Positions 37,941-45,219 of a DNA stretch of 64,000 nucleotides are shown piece by piece. The DNA comes from Brucella thiophenivorans (GTDB taxonomy: Bacteria > Pseudomonadota > Alphaproteobacteria > Rhizobiales > Rhizobiaceae), in the NCBI RefSeq assembly GCF_002252445.1, contig NZ_NNRJ01000051.1, positions 248,001-312,000 of the forward strand. Reading direction: 5' to 3'. A model generated the notes under the pieces. That model did no database searches and had not been told where the DNA came from. It was given only the letters and a program-made list of their open reading frames with translations. The translations under genes were made by a program, and so were the position numbers. Position 1 is the first letter of the stretch. Each line of letters starts with the position of its first letter.

Positions 37941-37952
37941 TTGTGATCACAA
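37941..37952. promoter_or_regulatory. palindrome TTGTGATCACAA
   Basis: Perfect 12-base palindrome about 140 bases before the DUF1127 start. It looks like a compact operator, but it is not a standard CRP/FNR site because the half-sites have no spacer. Confidence 0.4.
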
Positions 37953-38021
37953 AATGACCAAGCTGCGCAAAAGGCGTGCAATCGACAGGCTGAATTGCAC
38001 AGCAGCTATGCAAATCTGTCT

Positions 38022-38050
38022 CTGCAAGTTTCAAAGCAACCAGCCTATAT
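38022..38050 (+). promoter_or_regulatory. possible RpoH-like promoter of the DUF1127/small-RNA locus
   Basis: CTGCAAG, 15 bases, CCTATAT, ending 44 bases before the DUF1127 start codon. It resembles the heat-shock pattern more weakly than the promoter at 32857. Similar loci in Rhodobacter are RpoH-dependent, which supports but does not prove this reading. Confidence 0.35.
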
Positions 38051-38093
38051 GCTGTTTGCAACAAAGAGATTTGATTTTTACTAGGTGAGAGAA

Positions 38094-38240
38094 ATGAACC
38101 TGATCCGCTCGTACAACAACTGGCGCCGTTACCGCAACACAGTCAACGAACTGAGCCGCCTGAGCCAGCGTGAACTCAACGACCTTGGCATCATGCCTTC
38201 GGAAATTCCGTTCGTAGCACGCAAGGCTGCTGCTCGCTAA
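38094..38240 (+). CDS. DUF1127 small protein (CcaF1-like)
   Basis: 48-residue basic protein beginning MNLIRSYNNWRRYRNTVNEL and containing the DUF1127 core LSQRELNDLGI. AGGTGAGAG lies before the ATG. DUF1127 proteins are arginine-rich; CcaF1 (RSP_6037) of Rhodobacter sphaeroides is an RNA-binding protein that acts in maturation of the CcsR small RNAs encoded just downstream. Here too four CTCCC-loop hairpins follow within 200 bases, and a weak hairpin AAAGGC-TTCT-GCCTTT (38250-38265) separates protein and RNA parts. Confidence 0.9.
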   Translation: MNLIRSYNNWRRYRNTVNELSRLSQRELNDLGIMPSEIPFVARKAAAR

Positions 38241-38270
38241 GAGCACCAAAAAGGCTTCTGCCTTTATCTG

Positions 38271-38297
38271 GACCGCCTCCCAAAAAATAGTGCGGTC
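38271..38297 (+). ncRNA. CCTCCC-loop hairpin 1 of the small-RNA array
   Basis: Arms GACCGC and GCGGTC (six pairs). The loop starts with CTCCC, giving the motif CCTCCC at 38276-38281. Shortest member of the array; its loop motif is truncated relative to hairpins 2 and 3. Confidence 0.6.
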
Positions 38298-38316
38298 TTT
38301 ACAGTTTCCAGAGTTT

Positions 38317-38353
38317 TCACCGGGGTGTTCCCTCCTCCCATTTTCCTCGGTGA
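38317..38353 (+). ncRNA. CCTCCTCCC-loop hairpin 2 of the small-RNA array
   Basis: Arms TCACCG and CGGTGA, with possible extra GG/CC pairs inside, enclose a loop holding CCTCCTCCC at 38331-38339. Corresponds in layout to a CcsR-type anti-Shine-Dalgarno RNA. Confidence 0.7.
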
Positions 38354-38357
38354 TATA

Positions 38358-38389
38358 AAGACCGGCATTCCTCCTCCCAAGCCGGTCTT
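38358..38389 (+). ncRNA. CCTCCTCCC-loop hairpin 3 of the small-RNA array
   Basis: Nine perfect pairs (AAGACCGGC with GCCGGTCTT) enclose a 14-base loop with CCTCCTCCC at 38370-38378. It is separated from hairpin 2 by only four bases, so maturation of individual RNAs would need cleavage. Confidence 0.75.
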
Positions 38390-38399
38390 ACCCTAAATG

Positions 38400-38436
38400 A
38401 CACCCGCCGCTCCTCCCGCGGTGGGTGTTATTTTTT
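38400..38436 (+). ncRNA. CTCCTCCC-loop hairpin 4, also the array terminator
   Basis: Arms ACACCC-G-CCGC and GCGG-T-GGGTGT enclose the loop TCCTCCC, and the hairpin is followed by TA and six T. It therefore serves both as the fourth anti-Shine-Dalgarno hairpin and as the rho-independent terminator of the locus. The convergent MFS gene ends 8 bases further on. Confidence 0.75.
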
Positions 38437-38443
38437 GTGCATT

Positions 38444-39667
38444 TCACTGCGCAGAAAGCACTGCTTTTTCTCGGCCCAGACGATCAATCAGTATCGAACC
38501 AGCAAAGACTAGCAATCCTGCCAAAGCCAGGAAACCGCCGACCGTTCCGGTTGAAGTCCAGCCATAGCCCCAGGCGATTGCAAGTCCGCCGAGCCATGCG
38601 CCCAACGCATTCGCAAGATTAAGCGCAGAATGGTTCAAAGCGGCGGCGAGTGTTTGCGCATCAGCCGCAACATCCATCAGACGGGTTTGCAGAGCGGGAA
38701 CGAGCGCAAAACCACCCCCTACCAGAAGCACACTTAAGAATGCAGTTGCTGGATGCTGCATCAACGTGGGGAATGCAAACATCACGGCCATATCATAAAG
38801 CAGCACCCCGCCAATCGTCCCCATAACAGAGCGGTCCGTGAGTTTAGAGCCGACAATATTGCCAAGCACCATCCCAAGACCGAACATCACGAAGACAATC
38901 GGCATCCATTTCGCATCGATAAGCGAGACTTGTGTCACTGTTGCCGCGACATAGGAGAATACCGAAAACAATCCACCAGTGCCGACAGCACCAATCGCAA
39001 GCGTGAGAAGCACCTGCTTACGCCGCAAAGCTCCAAGCTCGCGCAAAGGTGATGCGCCCTCTTCCGCTGGTCGTTTGGGGACAAAAATCATGACCATAAC
39101 CATGGTCAGAATAGCAATCAGACCAACTGCCGCAAACATAGCGCGCCATCCGGCAATCTGGCCGAGCCATGTTGCAAGTGGGGTACCGACAAGTGTTGCA
39201 ACAGTCAGGCCGGACATAACACGACCGACAGCCTGTGCGCGCTTTCCTGGCTCAGCTAACGAGGCTGCAACCAGCGAAGCAACACCAAAATATGCACCAT
39301 GCGGAAAACCCGCGATAAAGCGCATGAAATAAAGACTGGTGTAATTCTGCATAAATGCACTGGCGAGATTGCCAAATGCAAACATCGCCATGAAAAGAAA
39401 GAGCAGCTTTCGACGATCAAGCTTTGCACCAATAATGGCAAGAACGGGCGCGCCTATCAAAACGCCCAGTGCATAAGAACTGATCAGGTGACCTGCCGAT
39501 GGCATATCGACATGAAGGTCGCGTGCAATATCCGGCAGAAGTGCCATAATTGCGAATTCTCCGGTGCCAATACCGAAGCCGCCGAGAGCGAGTGCCAGCT
39601 CCGCCAGTCGCTCAGGCGAGCGTGACGACGTTTTCGGCGATAAAGCCGAAGTCTGATTCTTTGACAT
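38444..39667 (-). CDS. MFS transporter, DHA1 family (drug/arabinose-efflux-like)
   Basis: About 407 residues with 12 predicted membrane segments. It resembles the AraJ/YdhP/chloramphenicol-efflux branch: GGFGIGTGEFAIMALLPDIA in segment 1, ALGVLIGAPVLAII in segment 2 and LDRRKLLF in the loop between segments 2 and 3. An in-frame TTG at 39724 is also open, but the ATG at 39667 (MSKNQTSALS) gives a normal N terminus. It is 99 bases downstream of the RidA-like gene in the same direction and may belong to that transcript. The substrate is unknown. Confidence 0.82.
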   Translation of the reverse strand: MSKNQTSALSPKTSSRSPERLAELALALGGFGIGTGEFAIMALLPDIARDLHVDMPSAGHLISSYALGVLIGAPVLAIIGAKLDRRKLLFLFMAMFAFGNLASAFMQNYTSLYFMRFIAGFPHGAYFGVASLVAASLAEPGKRAQAVGRVMSGLTVATLVGTPLATWLGQIAGWRAMFAAVGLIAILTMVMVMIFVPKRPAEEGASPLRELGALRRKQVLLTLAIGAVGTGGLFSVFSYVAATVTQVSLIDAKWMPIVFVMFGLGMVLGNIVGSKLTDRSVMGTIGGVLLYDMAVMFAFPTLMQHPATAFLSVLLVGGGFALVPALQTRLMDVAADAQTLAAALNHSALNLANALGAWLGGLAIAWGYGWTSTGTVGGFLALAGLLVFAGSILIDRLGREKAVLSAQ

Positions 39668-39766
39668 AAATGGGCCTGAAGGGAGTGGAGGATGTCGGAT
39701 AATCTTACCATCCCTCTCAGGCAAAGGCGATACGCTTTATTGTAACAAGCACGCGAGAAAACAGCT

Positions 39767-40156
39767 TTACTTCGCCGCTACAACTTCGATCTCAACCTTA
39801 AATTCTTCGCGGGTAAATCCGGAGACAATCATTAACGTCGACGCCGGTGCTGGCTGAGGGAAAAGCCGGTCACGTACATCCATATAAGCGCGCATATAAG
39901 AACGATCTGTCACATAGGCGTTGATGCGCACGACATTGGAAAAATCCATGTCGCCATCGCGCAGGATACGCCGAATATTCTCAAAGCAAAGCTCAGCCTG
40001 CGCACCTGCATCTTCCGGCACACTGCCATCGGCTGCAACCCCAAGCTGGCCGGAACAAAACACCAGTTCCGCACCCGCACGCACCTTCACGCCATGACTA
40101 TAGGCAGCGAACGGGGCCGCCATATCTTGTGGCAGCAAATGTTTCAAAGTGGTCAT
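39767..40156 (-). CDS. RidA/YjgF-family protein lacking the catalytic arginine
   Basis: 129 residues. The Rid fold is shown by AYSHGVKVRAGAELVFCSGQ near the N terminus and EFKVEIEVVA at the end. In the active RidA type the motif P-A-R-S provides the arginine for imine deamination; here the corresponding segment is PASTLMIVSG with Ser in that place, which points to a Rid4-7-like subgroup with a different chemistry. AAGGT precedes the ATG. It follows the reductase gene by 8 bases, so the two are co-translated. RutC of the pyrimidine Rut pathway is a Rid protein, which makes the nearby RutR-type system notable. Confidence 0.82.
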   Translation of the reverse strand: MTTLKHLLPQDMAAPFAAYSHGVKVRAGAELVFCSGQLGVAADGSVPEDAGAQAELCFENIRRILRDGDMDFSNVVRINAYVTDRSYMRAYMDVRDRLFPQPAPASTLMIVSGFTREEFKVEIEVVAAK

Positions 40157-40164
40157 ATTATACC

Positions 40165-41397
40165 TTACTGTTTTGGAGCGCTTGCCAGCAGCTCTTTCAG
40201 GCGCGCGCTGCCTGATGCAATATCGTCTTCGGTCGGGCTGATGCCTGCCGCAAGAAGCCGTCGCGAAATCATGTGATCTGCCGGACGATTGATAGAATCG
40301 ACCGCAATCAGCCTGTCGCCTGCAAAATGAAACACCGAGAAGGCATTGTCTTCGAGGTTGCCTGACAGGATATGCCGGTCGGCATCGAAGGAAAGCCCCG
40401 CCGTCTGCAATTTCATATCGCCCTGATCGGACCAGAACCATGCAACTTCGCGGAAGGGAGTTGCTCGTCCGACAATTGCACGCGCAACATGCTTGGCCTG
40501 ATCGGTTGCATTCTGCACCGATTCAAGACGCACGCGACGACCGGCGTGGAAATGCTCATAGCTGACGCAATCGCCAATCGCATAAACATGCTCGCTCGAA
40601 GCGCGCGTATGCTGGTCAACCACGATGCCATTATCAATTAAAAGACCAGCTTCCGCAGCCAGTTCGACATTTGGTACCGCACCTGTCCCGAGCACGACCA
40701 TGTCTGCCGGAAACAGTGTACCATCGGAAGTTCTGACCGCTTTCACACGGCCATTTTCACCTTCAATTGCTTCAACACCCAGGCCCGTCAGAAGTGTCAT
40801 TCCAGCGGCACGGCTGCGTGCTTCAACATGAGCGGAAATATGTGTGGCAACCGAGCGGCCCAGCACGCGTGGTGCTGCCTCAATCAGCACGGTCTTTTTG
40901 CCAAGAGCCAGCGCGCTATGCGCCATTTCAAGGCCAATAAATCCGCCGCCAATAATGACGACATTTTCAACATTCGGCATTTTGTCAGCAATGCGCCGCG
41001 CATCATCGACCCGACGCAACGTTACCACGCCGTCAAGATCAACGCCCGGCATATCGGGAATGCGGGCGCGTGCGCCGGTCGCAAACACCAATTCCGACCA
41101 GCCAAGCGTGCTGCCATCGTTAAGCGTAACGGTTTTGTCAGCAACAGAAACGCTACTCACACGCTGGCCGAACCGCATCTGAATATTGTTGTCGCGATAG
41201 GCGCTTTCCGGGCGCAGCACGAGAATGCCTGCTTCGGGCGCTTTGAGATAGGACTTGGACAGCGGCGGCTTATGATAGGGAATACTGACCTCGTCATTAA
41301 TGAGTACGATTTCGCCCGCATAGCCTTCCTGCCTTAGGCTGATTGCGGCCTGCGAACCGGCATGGCCCGCACCAATAATAATACATCTCTCGTCCAT
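40165..41397 (-). CDS. FAD-dependent ferredoxin-reductase-like oxidoreductase
   Basis: 410 residues of the rubredoxin/ferredoxin NAD(P)+ reductase type used with Rieske oxygenases or P450s. FAD motif IIIGAGHAGSQAA (6-18), ATGARARIPDMPG, the NAD(H) site IGGGFIGLEMAHSALALG (about 148-165) and the second FAD motif YAIGDC (about 275), plus the reductase C domain. GGAGGT precedes the ATG at 41397; the frame remains open to 41484. No oxygenase or ferredoxin gene is adjacent, so its redox partner is unknown. It faces the creatininase operon across a shared RutR-like operator. Confidence 0.85.
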   Translation of the reverse strand: MDERCIIIGAGHAGSQAAISLRQEGYAGEIVLINDEVSIPYHKPPLSKSYLKAPEAGILVLRPESAYRDNNIQMRFGQRVSSVSVADKTVTLNDGSTLGWSELVFATGARARIPDMPGVDLDGVVTLRRVDDARRIADKMPNVENVVIIGGGFIGLEMAHSALALGKKTVLIEAAPRVLGRSVATHISAHVEARSRAAGMTLLTGLGVEAIEGENGRVKAVRTSDGTLFPADMVVLGTGAVPNVELAAEAGLLIDNGIVVDQHTRASSEHVYAIGDCVSYEHFHAGRRVRLESVQNATDQAKHVARAIVGRATPFREVAWFWSDQGDMKLQTAGLSFDADRHILSGNLEDNAFSVFHFAGDRLIAVDSINRPADHMISRRLLAAGISPTEDDIASGSARLKELLASAPKQ

Positions 41398-41511
41398 GGC
41401 ACCTCCGGAATTTTCCCACGCATCATAACCATGTGGCGGGCTGTCGCGTGGCGAATTCGTCACGGATTCACACCTTAATTGCATGCATGCTCAACTTTTT
41501 AAACATTTAGT

Positions 41512-41527
41512 TTGACCGATCGGTCAG
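41512..41527. promoter_or_regulatory. RutR-like TetR-family operator
   Basis: TTGACCGATCGGTCAG contains the perfect 14-base palindrome TGACCGATCGGTCA and closely resembles the E. coli RutR site TTGACC-N4-GGTCAA. It lies between the divergent reductase gene (115 bases) and the creatininase gene (54 bases). A RutR-like regulator is encoded at the end of the creatininase operon. Direct binding is inferred. Confidence 0.7.
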
Positions 41528-41537
41528 ATTGTTTAGT

Positions 41538-41572
41538 AGGAGACTCTAACTCCTCCCCCATTTCTTTAGGAG
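41538..41572 (+). promoter_or_regulatory. leader with alternative AGGAG/CTCCT pairings before the creatininase gene
   Basis: An AGGAG (41538-41542), a CTCCT within CTCCTCCCCC (41550-41559) and the ribosome-binding AGGAG (41568-41572) follow one another. The central CTCCT could pair with either AGGAG, so the ribosome-binding site can be hidden or freed. This is visible as sequence complementarity only. Confidence 0.35.
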
Positions 41573-41580
41573 CGGCCATC

Positions 41581-42381
41581 GTGAAACGATATTGGTCAGA
41601 TTATACGAGCGAAGCGTTCTCACGCCTTGAGCGCGATAAGATCTTGGCAATTCTGCCTGTTGGCGCTATCGAGCAGCACGGTCCTCATCTGCCGGTTGCC
41701 GTCGATGCAGCCATCGTTGACGGAATGGTCAAGGAAACCATTGCCCGCCTGCCTGATGAAAGCCATGCACTGTTTCTGCCGACACAGGCCATCGGCAAGA
41801 GCAATGAGCATAGCCGCTACCCCGGATCTCTGACTTTTTCGGCAGAAACAATCATTCGCATGTGGTACGAAATTGGTGCCTGCGTTGCAGCCAGCGGCGT
41901 GCGCAAGATGGTACTTTTGAACAGCCATGGCGGCCAGATCAGTATTATGGATATTGTCGCGCGCGAGCTGCGCATCCGGCACAACATGATGGTGGTGAGC
42001 GTTAACTGGTTTGCACTTGGTATGCCCGAGGGCGTTTATAGCGAACACGATCTCAAGCATGGAATTCATGCTGGCGACATGGAAACATCTGTCATGCTTG
42101 AACTACACCCCGATCTTGTTGATATGTCGAAAGCACAAAATTTCCATACACTTACGGAAGTTTTTGAAAGCGATTTCAAGCATCTTTCATTGAGCGGTGG
42201 CGCAAAACCGGCATGGCAGATGCAGGATATAAATCCTTCTGGCGCGGCGGGTAATGCAACGCTTGCCACCGCTGAAAAGGGACGCAAAACCATCGATTTT
42301 GCGGCAGAACGGCTGGTCGAAGTGCTTGCCGAGATCGAACGAGCGCCGCTCTCGTGGCTTGACAACCAACCAGCCTGGTAA
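41581..42381 (+). CDS. creatininase-family amidohydrolase
   Basis: 266 residues from a GTG start preceded by TTTAGGAG; the frame opens earlier at 41512. Creatininase-fold metal motifs are intact: GAIEQHGPHLPVAVDA with the Glu and His ligands (about 27-42), NSHGGQ (about 117-122) and HAGDMETS (about 161-168). The family includes creatininase and the formamide hydrolase ArfB, so ring opening or amide hydrolysis of a small N-containing compound is likely; true creatininase activity is only one option because no creatinase gene is nearby. First gene of a six-gene catabolic and import operon. Confidence 0.87.
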   Translation: MKRYWSDYTSEAFSRLERDKILAILPVGAIEQHGPHLPVAVDAAIVDGMVKETIARLPDESHALFLPTQAIGKSNEHSRYPGSLTFSAETIIRMWYEIGACVAASGVRKMVLLNSHGGQISIMDIVARELRIRHNMMVVSVNWFALGMPEGVYSEHDLKHGIHAGDMETSVMLELHPDLVDMSKAQNFHTLTEVFESDFKHLSLSGGAKPAWQMQDINPSGAAGNATLATAEKGRKTIDFAAERLVEVLAEIERAPLSWLDNQPAW

Positions 42382-42391
42382 GGACGTGAGC

Positions 42392-43195
42392 GTGGCCCCC
42401 AACTCGCAAACCGCATCTCCCCTGATCAATATCGACAGCGTCTACAAGCAATATGGCACTGGCGTGATGGCCGTGAGCGACATGTCGCTCAAGATCGAAC
42501 AAGGTCAGTTCGTAAGTTTTCTCGGTCCATCGGGTTGCGGCAAGAGCACGGCACTGCGCATGATTGCCGGGCTTGAATCGATTTCTGCAGGCCAGATTCA
42601 TGTCAACGGCCATGCACCCGGTAAAGGTACATTGGGCGCACAGGATATTGGCTTTGTGTTTCAGGAGCCGACGCTGATGCCTTGGGCCAGCGTGTTTGAT
42701 AATGTCTATCTGCCCTTGCGCCTTTCGGGCATGTCGCGAAAAGAAGCCACGCCCCGCGTCGAAGAAGTGCTGACACAGGTCGGCCTTTCGCGCTTTGCCA
42801 GCGCCTTTCCGCGTGAACTCTCTGGCGGCATGAAAATGCGCGTTTCGATTGCGCGTGCTCTGGTCACGCGTCCCCGGCTTTTGCTGATGGACGAGCCCTT
42901 CGCTGCGCTCGACGAGATGACCCGTTTCAAGCTCAACAATGACGTTTTGCGGCTTTGGCGCGAACATGGCCTGACGGTCATTTTCGTGACCCACAGCATT
43001 TATGAGTCCGTCTATCTCTCAAACCGCGTCATCGTCATGGCTGCGCGCCCGGGCCGTGTGGTGGCTGATATTGCCATTGAAGGCAATTATCCGCGTGCTG
43101 AAAATTACCGGACCACCGAAGCTTACGCGAAATATTGCGCAGAAGTCTCCGACACGCTGACGGCGACGCTCTCGTCCGAAGACATCGATCATTGA
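42392..43195 (+). CDS. ABC transporter ATP-binding protein (SsuB/TauB/ThiZ type)
   Basis: 267 residues. Walker A GPSGCGKSTALRM near 50, Q loop VFQEPTLMPW, signature LSGGMKMRVSIARAL near 145 and Walker B LLLMDEPFAALDE near 168. The frame extends upstream through the creatininase gene; a GTG at 42392 has AAGGA at a good distance, while another GTG at 42386 lies too close to it. Energises the importer with the next permease and the distal binding protein. Confidence 0.87.
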   Translation: MAPNSQTASPLINIDSVYKQYGTGVMAVSDMSLKIEQGQFVSFLGPSGCGKSTALRMIAGLESISAGQIHVNGHAPGKGTLGAQDIGFVFQEPTLMPWASVFDNVYLPLRLSGMSRKEATPRVEEVLTQVGLSRFASAFPRELSGGMKMRVSIARALVTRPRLLLMDEPFAALDEMTRFKLNNDVLRLWREHGLTVIFVTHSIYESVYLSNRVIVMAARPGRVVADIAIEGNYPRAENYRTTEAYAKYCAEVSDTLTATLSSEDIDH

Positions 43196-43205
43196 GGACG
43201 CGGAA

Positions 43206-44048
43206 ATGAACCAGATTCAAAACGAACTGCCTGTTCTCAATTCCGAACAACACCGCCTTGCCCGCCGCGAGCGCAATCTGCGCATCCTCTTGCCAACATT
43301 TGCGATCATCGTGGCACTTGGCATATGGGAAGGTCTGGTGCGCTTTTATGAAGTGCCGCATTACCTGATACCGGCACCATCGCTGATTGCCGAAACCCTG
43401 GTGAAGGATGGACCGTCACTGATGACGTCCATGGGGTTCACAATCAAACTCACGCTGATTTCGCTGCTCTGTGCGATTGTCGGCGGCGTCCTGCTTGGCA
43501 TGGTGTTTGCTCTGTCGCGCCCGATTGAAATGGCGTTTTTTCCCTTTGCGGTTATCCTTCAGGTAACGCCGGTAATCGCCATCGCACCGCTAATACTGAT
43601 CTATGTGCGCGATACGTTTTCCGCACTGCTGATTTGCGCATGGATAGTTGCCTTCTTCCCGATCTTGTCGAACACTGTCATCGGCCTGCGAAGTGCCGAT
43701 CATAATCTGCGCGATCTCTTCAAGCTTTATCGCGCCTCGCCCTGGCAGCGGCTGCGCTATCTGCTTGCACCAAGCGCTCTGCCTTACTTCATGGCAGCGC
43801 TCAAAATCGCAGGTGGTCTGTCGCTGATTGGTGCTGTGGTGGCAGAATTTGTTGCAGGCAGCGCTGGTCAGAGTACAGGTCTTGCCTCACGTATACTAGA
43901 ATCAAGTTTCCGCAATGAAATCCCGCGCATGTTTGCGGCCTTGTTCCTCGTTTCGCTCTTAGGCGTGGTGATTTTTCTGATCACTAGCTGGCTGTCGCGC
44001 CTTGTTCTCGGACGCTGGCATGAAAGCGAGATTCGCCGTGAGCGATAA
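43206..44048 (+). CDS. ABC transporter permease (SsuC/ThiX type)
   Basis: 280 residues with about six membrane segments. The ATPase-contact loop is seen in LFKLYRASPWQRLRYLLAPS (about 178-197), and the family motif LIGAVVAEFVAGSAG follows near residue 215. The start is 10 bases after the ATPase stop, and its 3' end overlaps the amidohydrolase start. Confidence 0.88.
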   Translation: MNQIQNELPVLNSEQHRLARRERNLRILLPTFAIIVALGIWEGLVRFYEVPHYLIPAPSLIAETLVKDGPSLMTSMGFTIKLTLISLLCAIVGGVLLGMVFALSRPIEMAFFPFAVILQVTPVIAIAPLILIYVRDTFSALLICAWIVAFFPILSNTVIGLRSADHNLRDLFKLYRASPWQRLRYLLAPSALPYFMAALKIAGGLSLIGAVVAEFVAGSAGQSTGLASRILESSFRNEIPRMFAALFLVSLLGVVIFLITSWLSRLVLGRWHESEIRRER

Positions 44049-45207
44049 GATGTTGAAGGGCGTCGCTATCGCTGGCATGAACGGTCATCACGACATCAGC
44101 ATCGAAGCTGGGCGCATTGCCTCAATCACGCCTTCACAGGCAACGAATGGTGGCTTTATCACGCCGCTTCTCGCCGATGTGCATGTGCATCTCGACAAGA
44201 CATTTACCATAGGCCGCATTGCTGAGCGTAGCAGCGCAAAGGTCGAATGCTTGTTTGATGCCATTGATCTGATGAATGCGGACCGCCAAAACTGGAGCGC
44301 CGACGATATTCGCAGCCGCGCGACACGCGGCTTAGAAGCTGCCTTTGCGCGAGGTGTCGGCGCGATGCGCACGCATGTCGATTGGACCCTGCCGGAAGTG
44401 CCGACCGCATGGCCTATACTCAATGAGTTGCGTGAGGAATGGAAAGATCGAATTGATCTTCAACTTGCAGCCCTCATTCATGGCGATCTGGTGCTTGATG
44501 CTGGCAACGACATTGCCAAGCATGTTGCAAAAGATGGCGGTGTGCTCGGCGCGTTCTTTTATCGCAACGCCGATCTTGAAACCAAAATTGAAGAAATGTT
44601 CCGCCTAGCGTTTCAATATGATCTCGATCTCGACTTCCATATCGATGAAGGTCTGGAGATTGAAGCGGACGGCTTTTCACTAATCGTCGATGCCACCAAA
44701 CGGCATAAGATGGGCGGACGTGTGCTTTGTGGCCATGCATGTTCATTGTCATTGCGTACACCGGATGAGCTAAAACGTATTCTTGATGCAGCCGCTGAGG
44801 CGGGCACGGCTCTGGTTTCGCTGCCAACCTCCAATCTCTATCTGCAAGACAGGCTTGGTGGAAAGTCGCCACGCCTGCGTGGTGTAGCGCCCCTCAAAGA
44901 AGCGCGTGTGGCTGGCATAGATGTCATACTCGGGTCTGACAATGTGCGAGACGCTTTCTATCCTTATGGCGACTATGATCCGCTTGCGATCCTTCGCCTC
45001 GCAGCACCCGTCTGTCACCTTGAGCCGGAAGACTGGCTCGACAGCGTCACAACCCTGCCCGCCCATATTATGCGAAGCGAGCGCGTTCAACCGCTGCAAG
45101 CAGGCGGGCCTGCAAACTTCATCTGGCATGACGCTACAGACATCAATGACCTCATCAGCCGTCCGCAGGCGCGTCGCGTCATCTGGCGCGATGGCAAACA
45201 AGTTTAA
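44038..45207 (+). CDS. cytosine-deaminase-like amidohydrolase
   Basis: About 389 residues of the amidohydrolase superfamily. Metal ligands: HVHLDK (about 45-50), DFHIDEG (about 198-204), GHACSLS (about 232-238) and the catalytic aspartate in ILGSDNVRDAF (about 300). This set is that of CodA-type cytosine deaminases, which also include creatinine, isocytosine and ammelide deaminases. The likely reaction is hydrolytic deamination or amide cleavage of a heterocycle. Start is a GTG that overlaps the permease stop, with AAGCGAG upstream; an ATG at 44050 is an alternative. Confidence 0.85.
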   Translation: MSDKMLKGVAIAGMNGHHDISIEAGRIASITPSQATNGGFITPLLADVHVHLDKTFTIGRIAERSSAKVECLFDAIDLMNADRQNWSADDIRSRATRGLEAAFARGVGAMRTHVDWTLPEVPTAWPILNELREEWKDRIDLQLAALIHGDLVLDAGNDIAKHVAKDGGVLGAFFYRNADLETKIEEMFRLAFQYDLDLDFHIDEGLEIEADGFSLIVDATKRHKMGGRVLCGHACSLSLRTPDELKRILDAAAEAGTALVSLPTSNLYLQDRLGGKSPRLRGVAPLKEARVAGIDVILGSDNVRDAFYPYGDYDPLAILRLAAPVCHLEPEDWLDSVTTLPAHIMRSERVQPLQAGGPANFIWHDATDINDLISRPQARRVIWRDGKQV

Positions 45208-45219
45208 TCGGAGAACCCC

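Noticed and set aside
37941-37952. CRP/FNR site
   Set aside because: TTGTGATCACAA has TGTGA/TCACA half-sites that overlap with no spacer, unlike the 22-base CRP or 14-base FNR sites.
40157-40441. N-terminal extension of the RidA-like frame
   Set aside because: It lies inside the upstream reductase gene; the ATG at 40156 has a ribosome-binding site and gives the normal family length.
41581-42381. Assignment as true creatininase in a creatinine to creatine to sarcosine pathway
   Set aside because: No creatinase or sarcosine oxidase gene is nearby; the family also contains other amide hydrolases, so only a family-level name is given.
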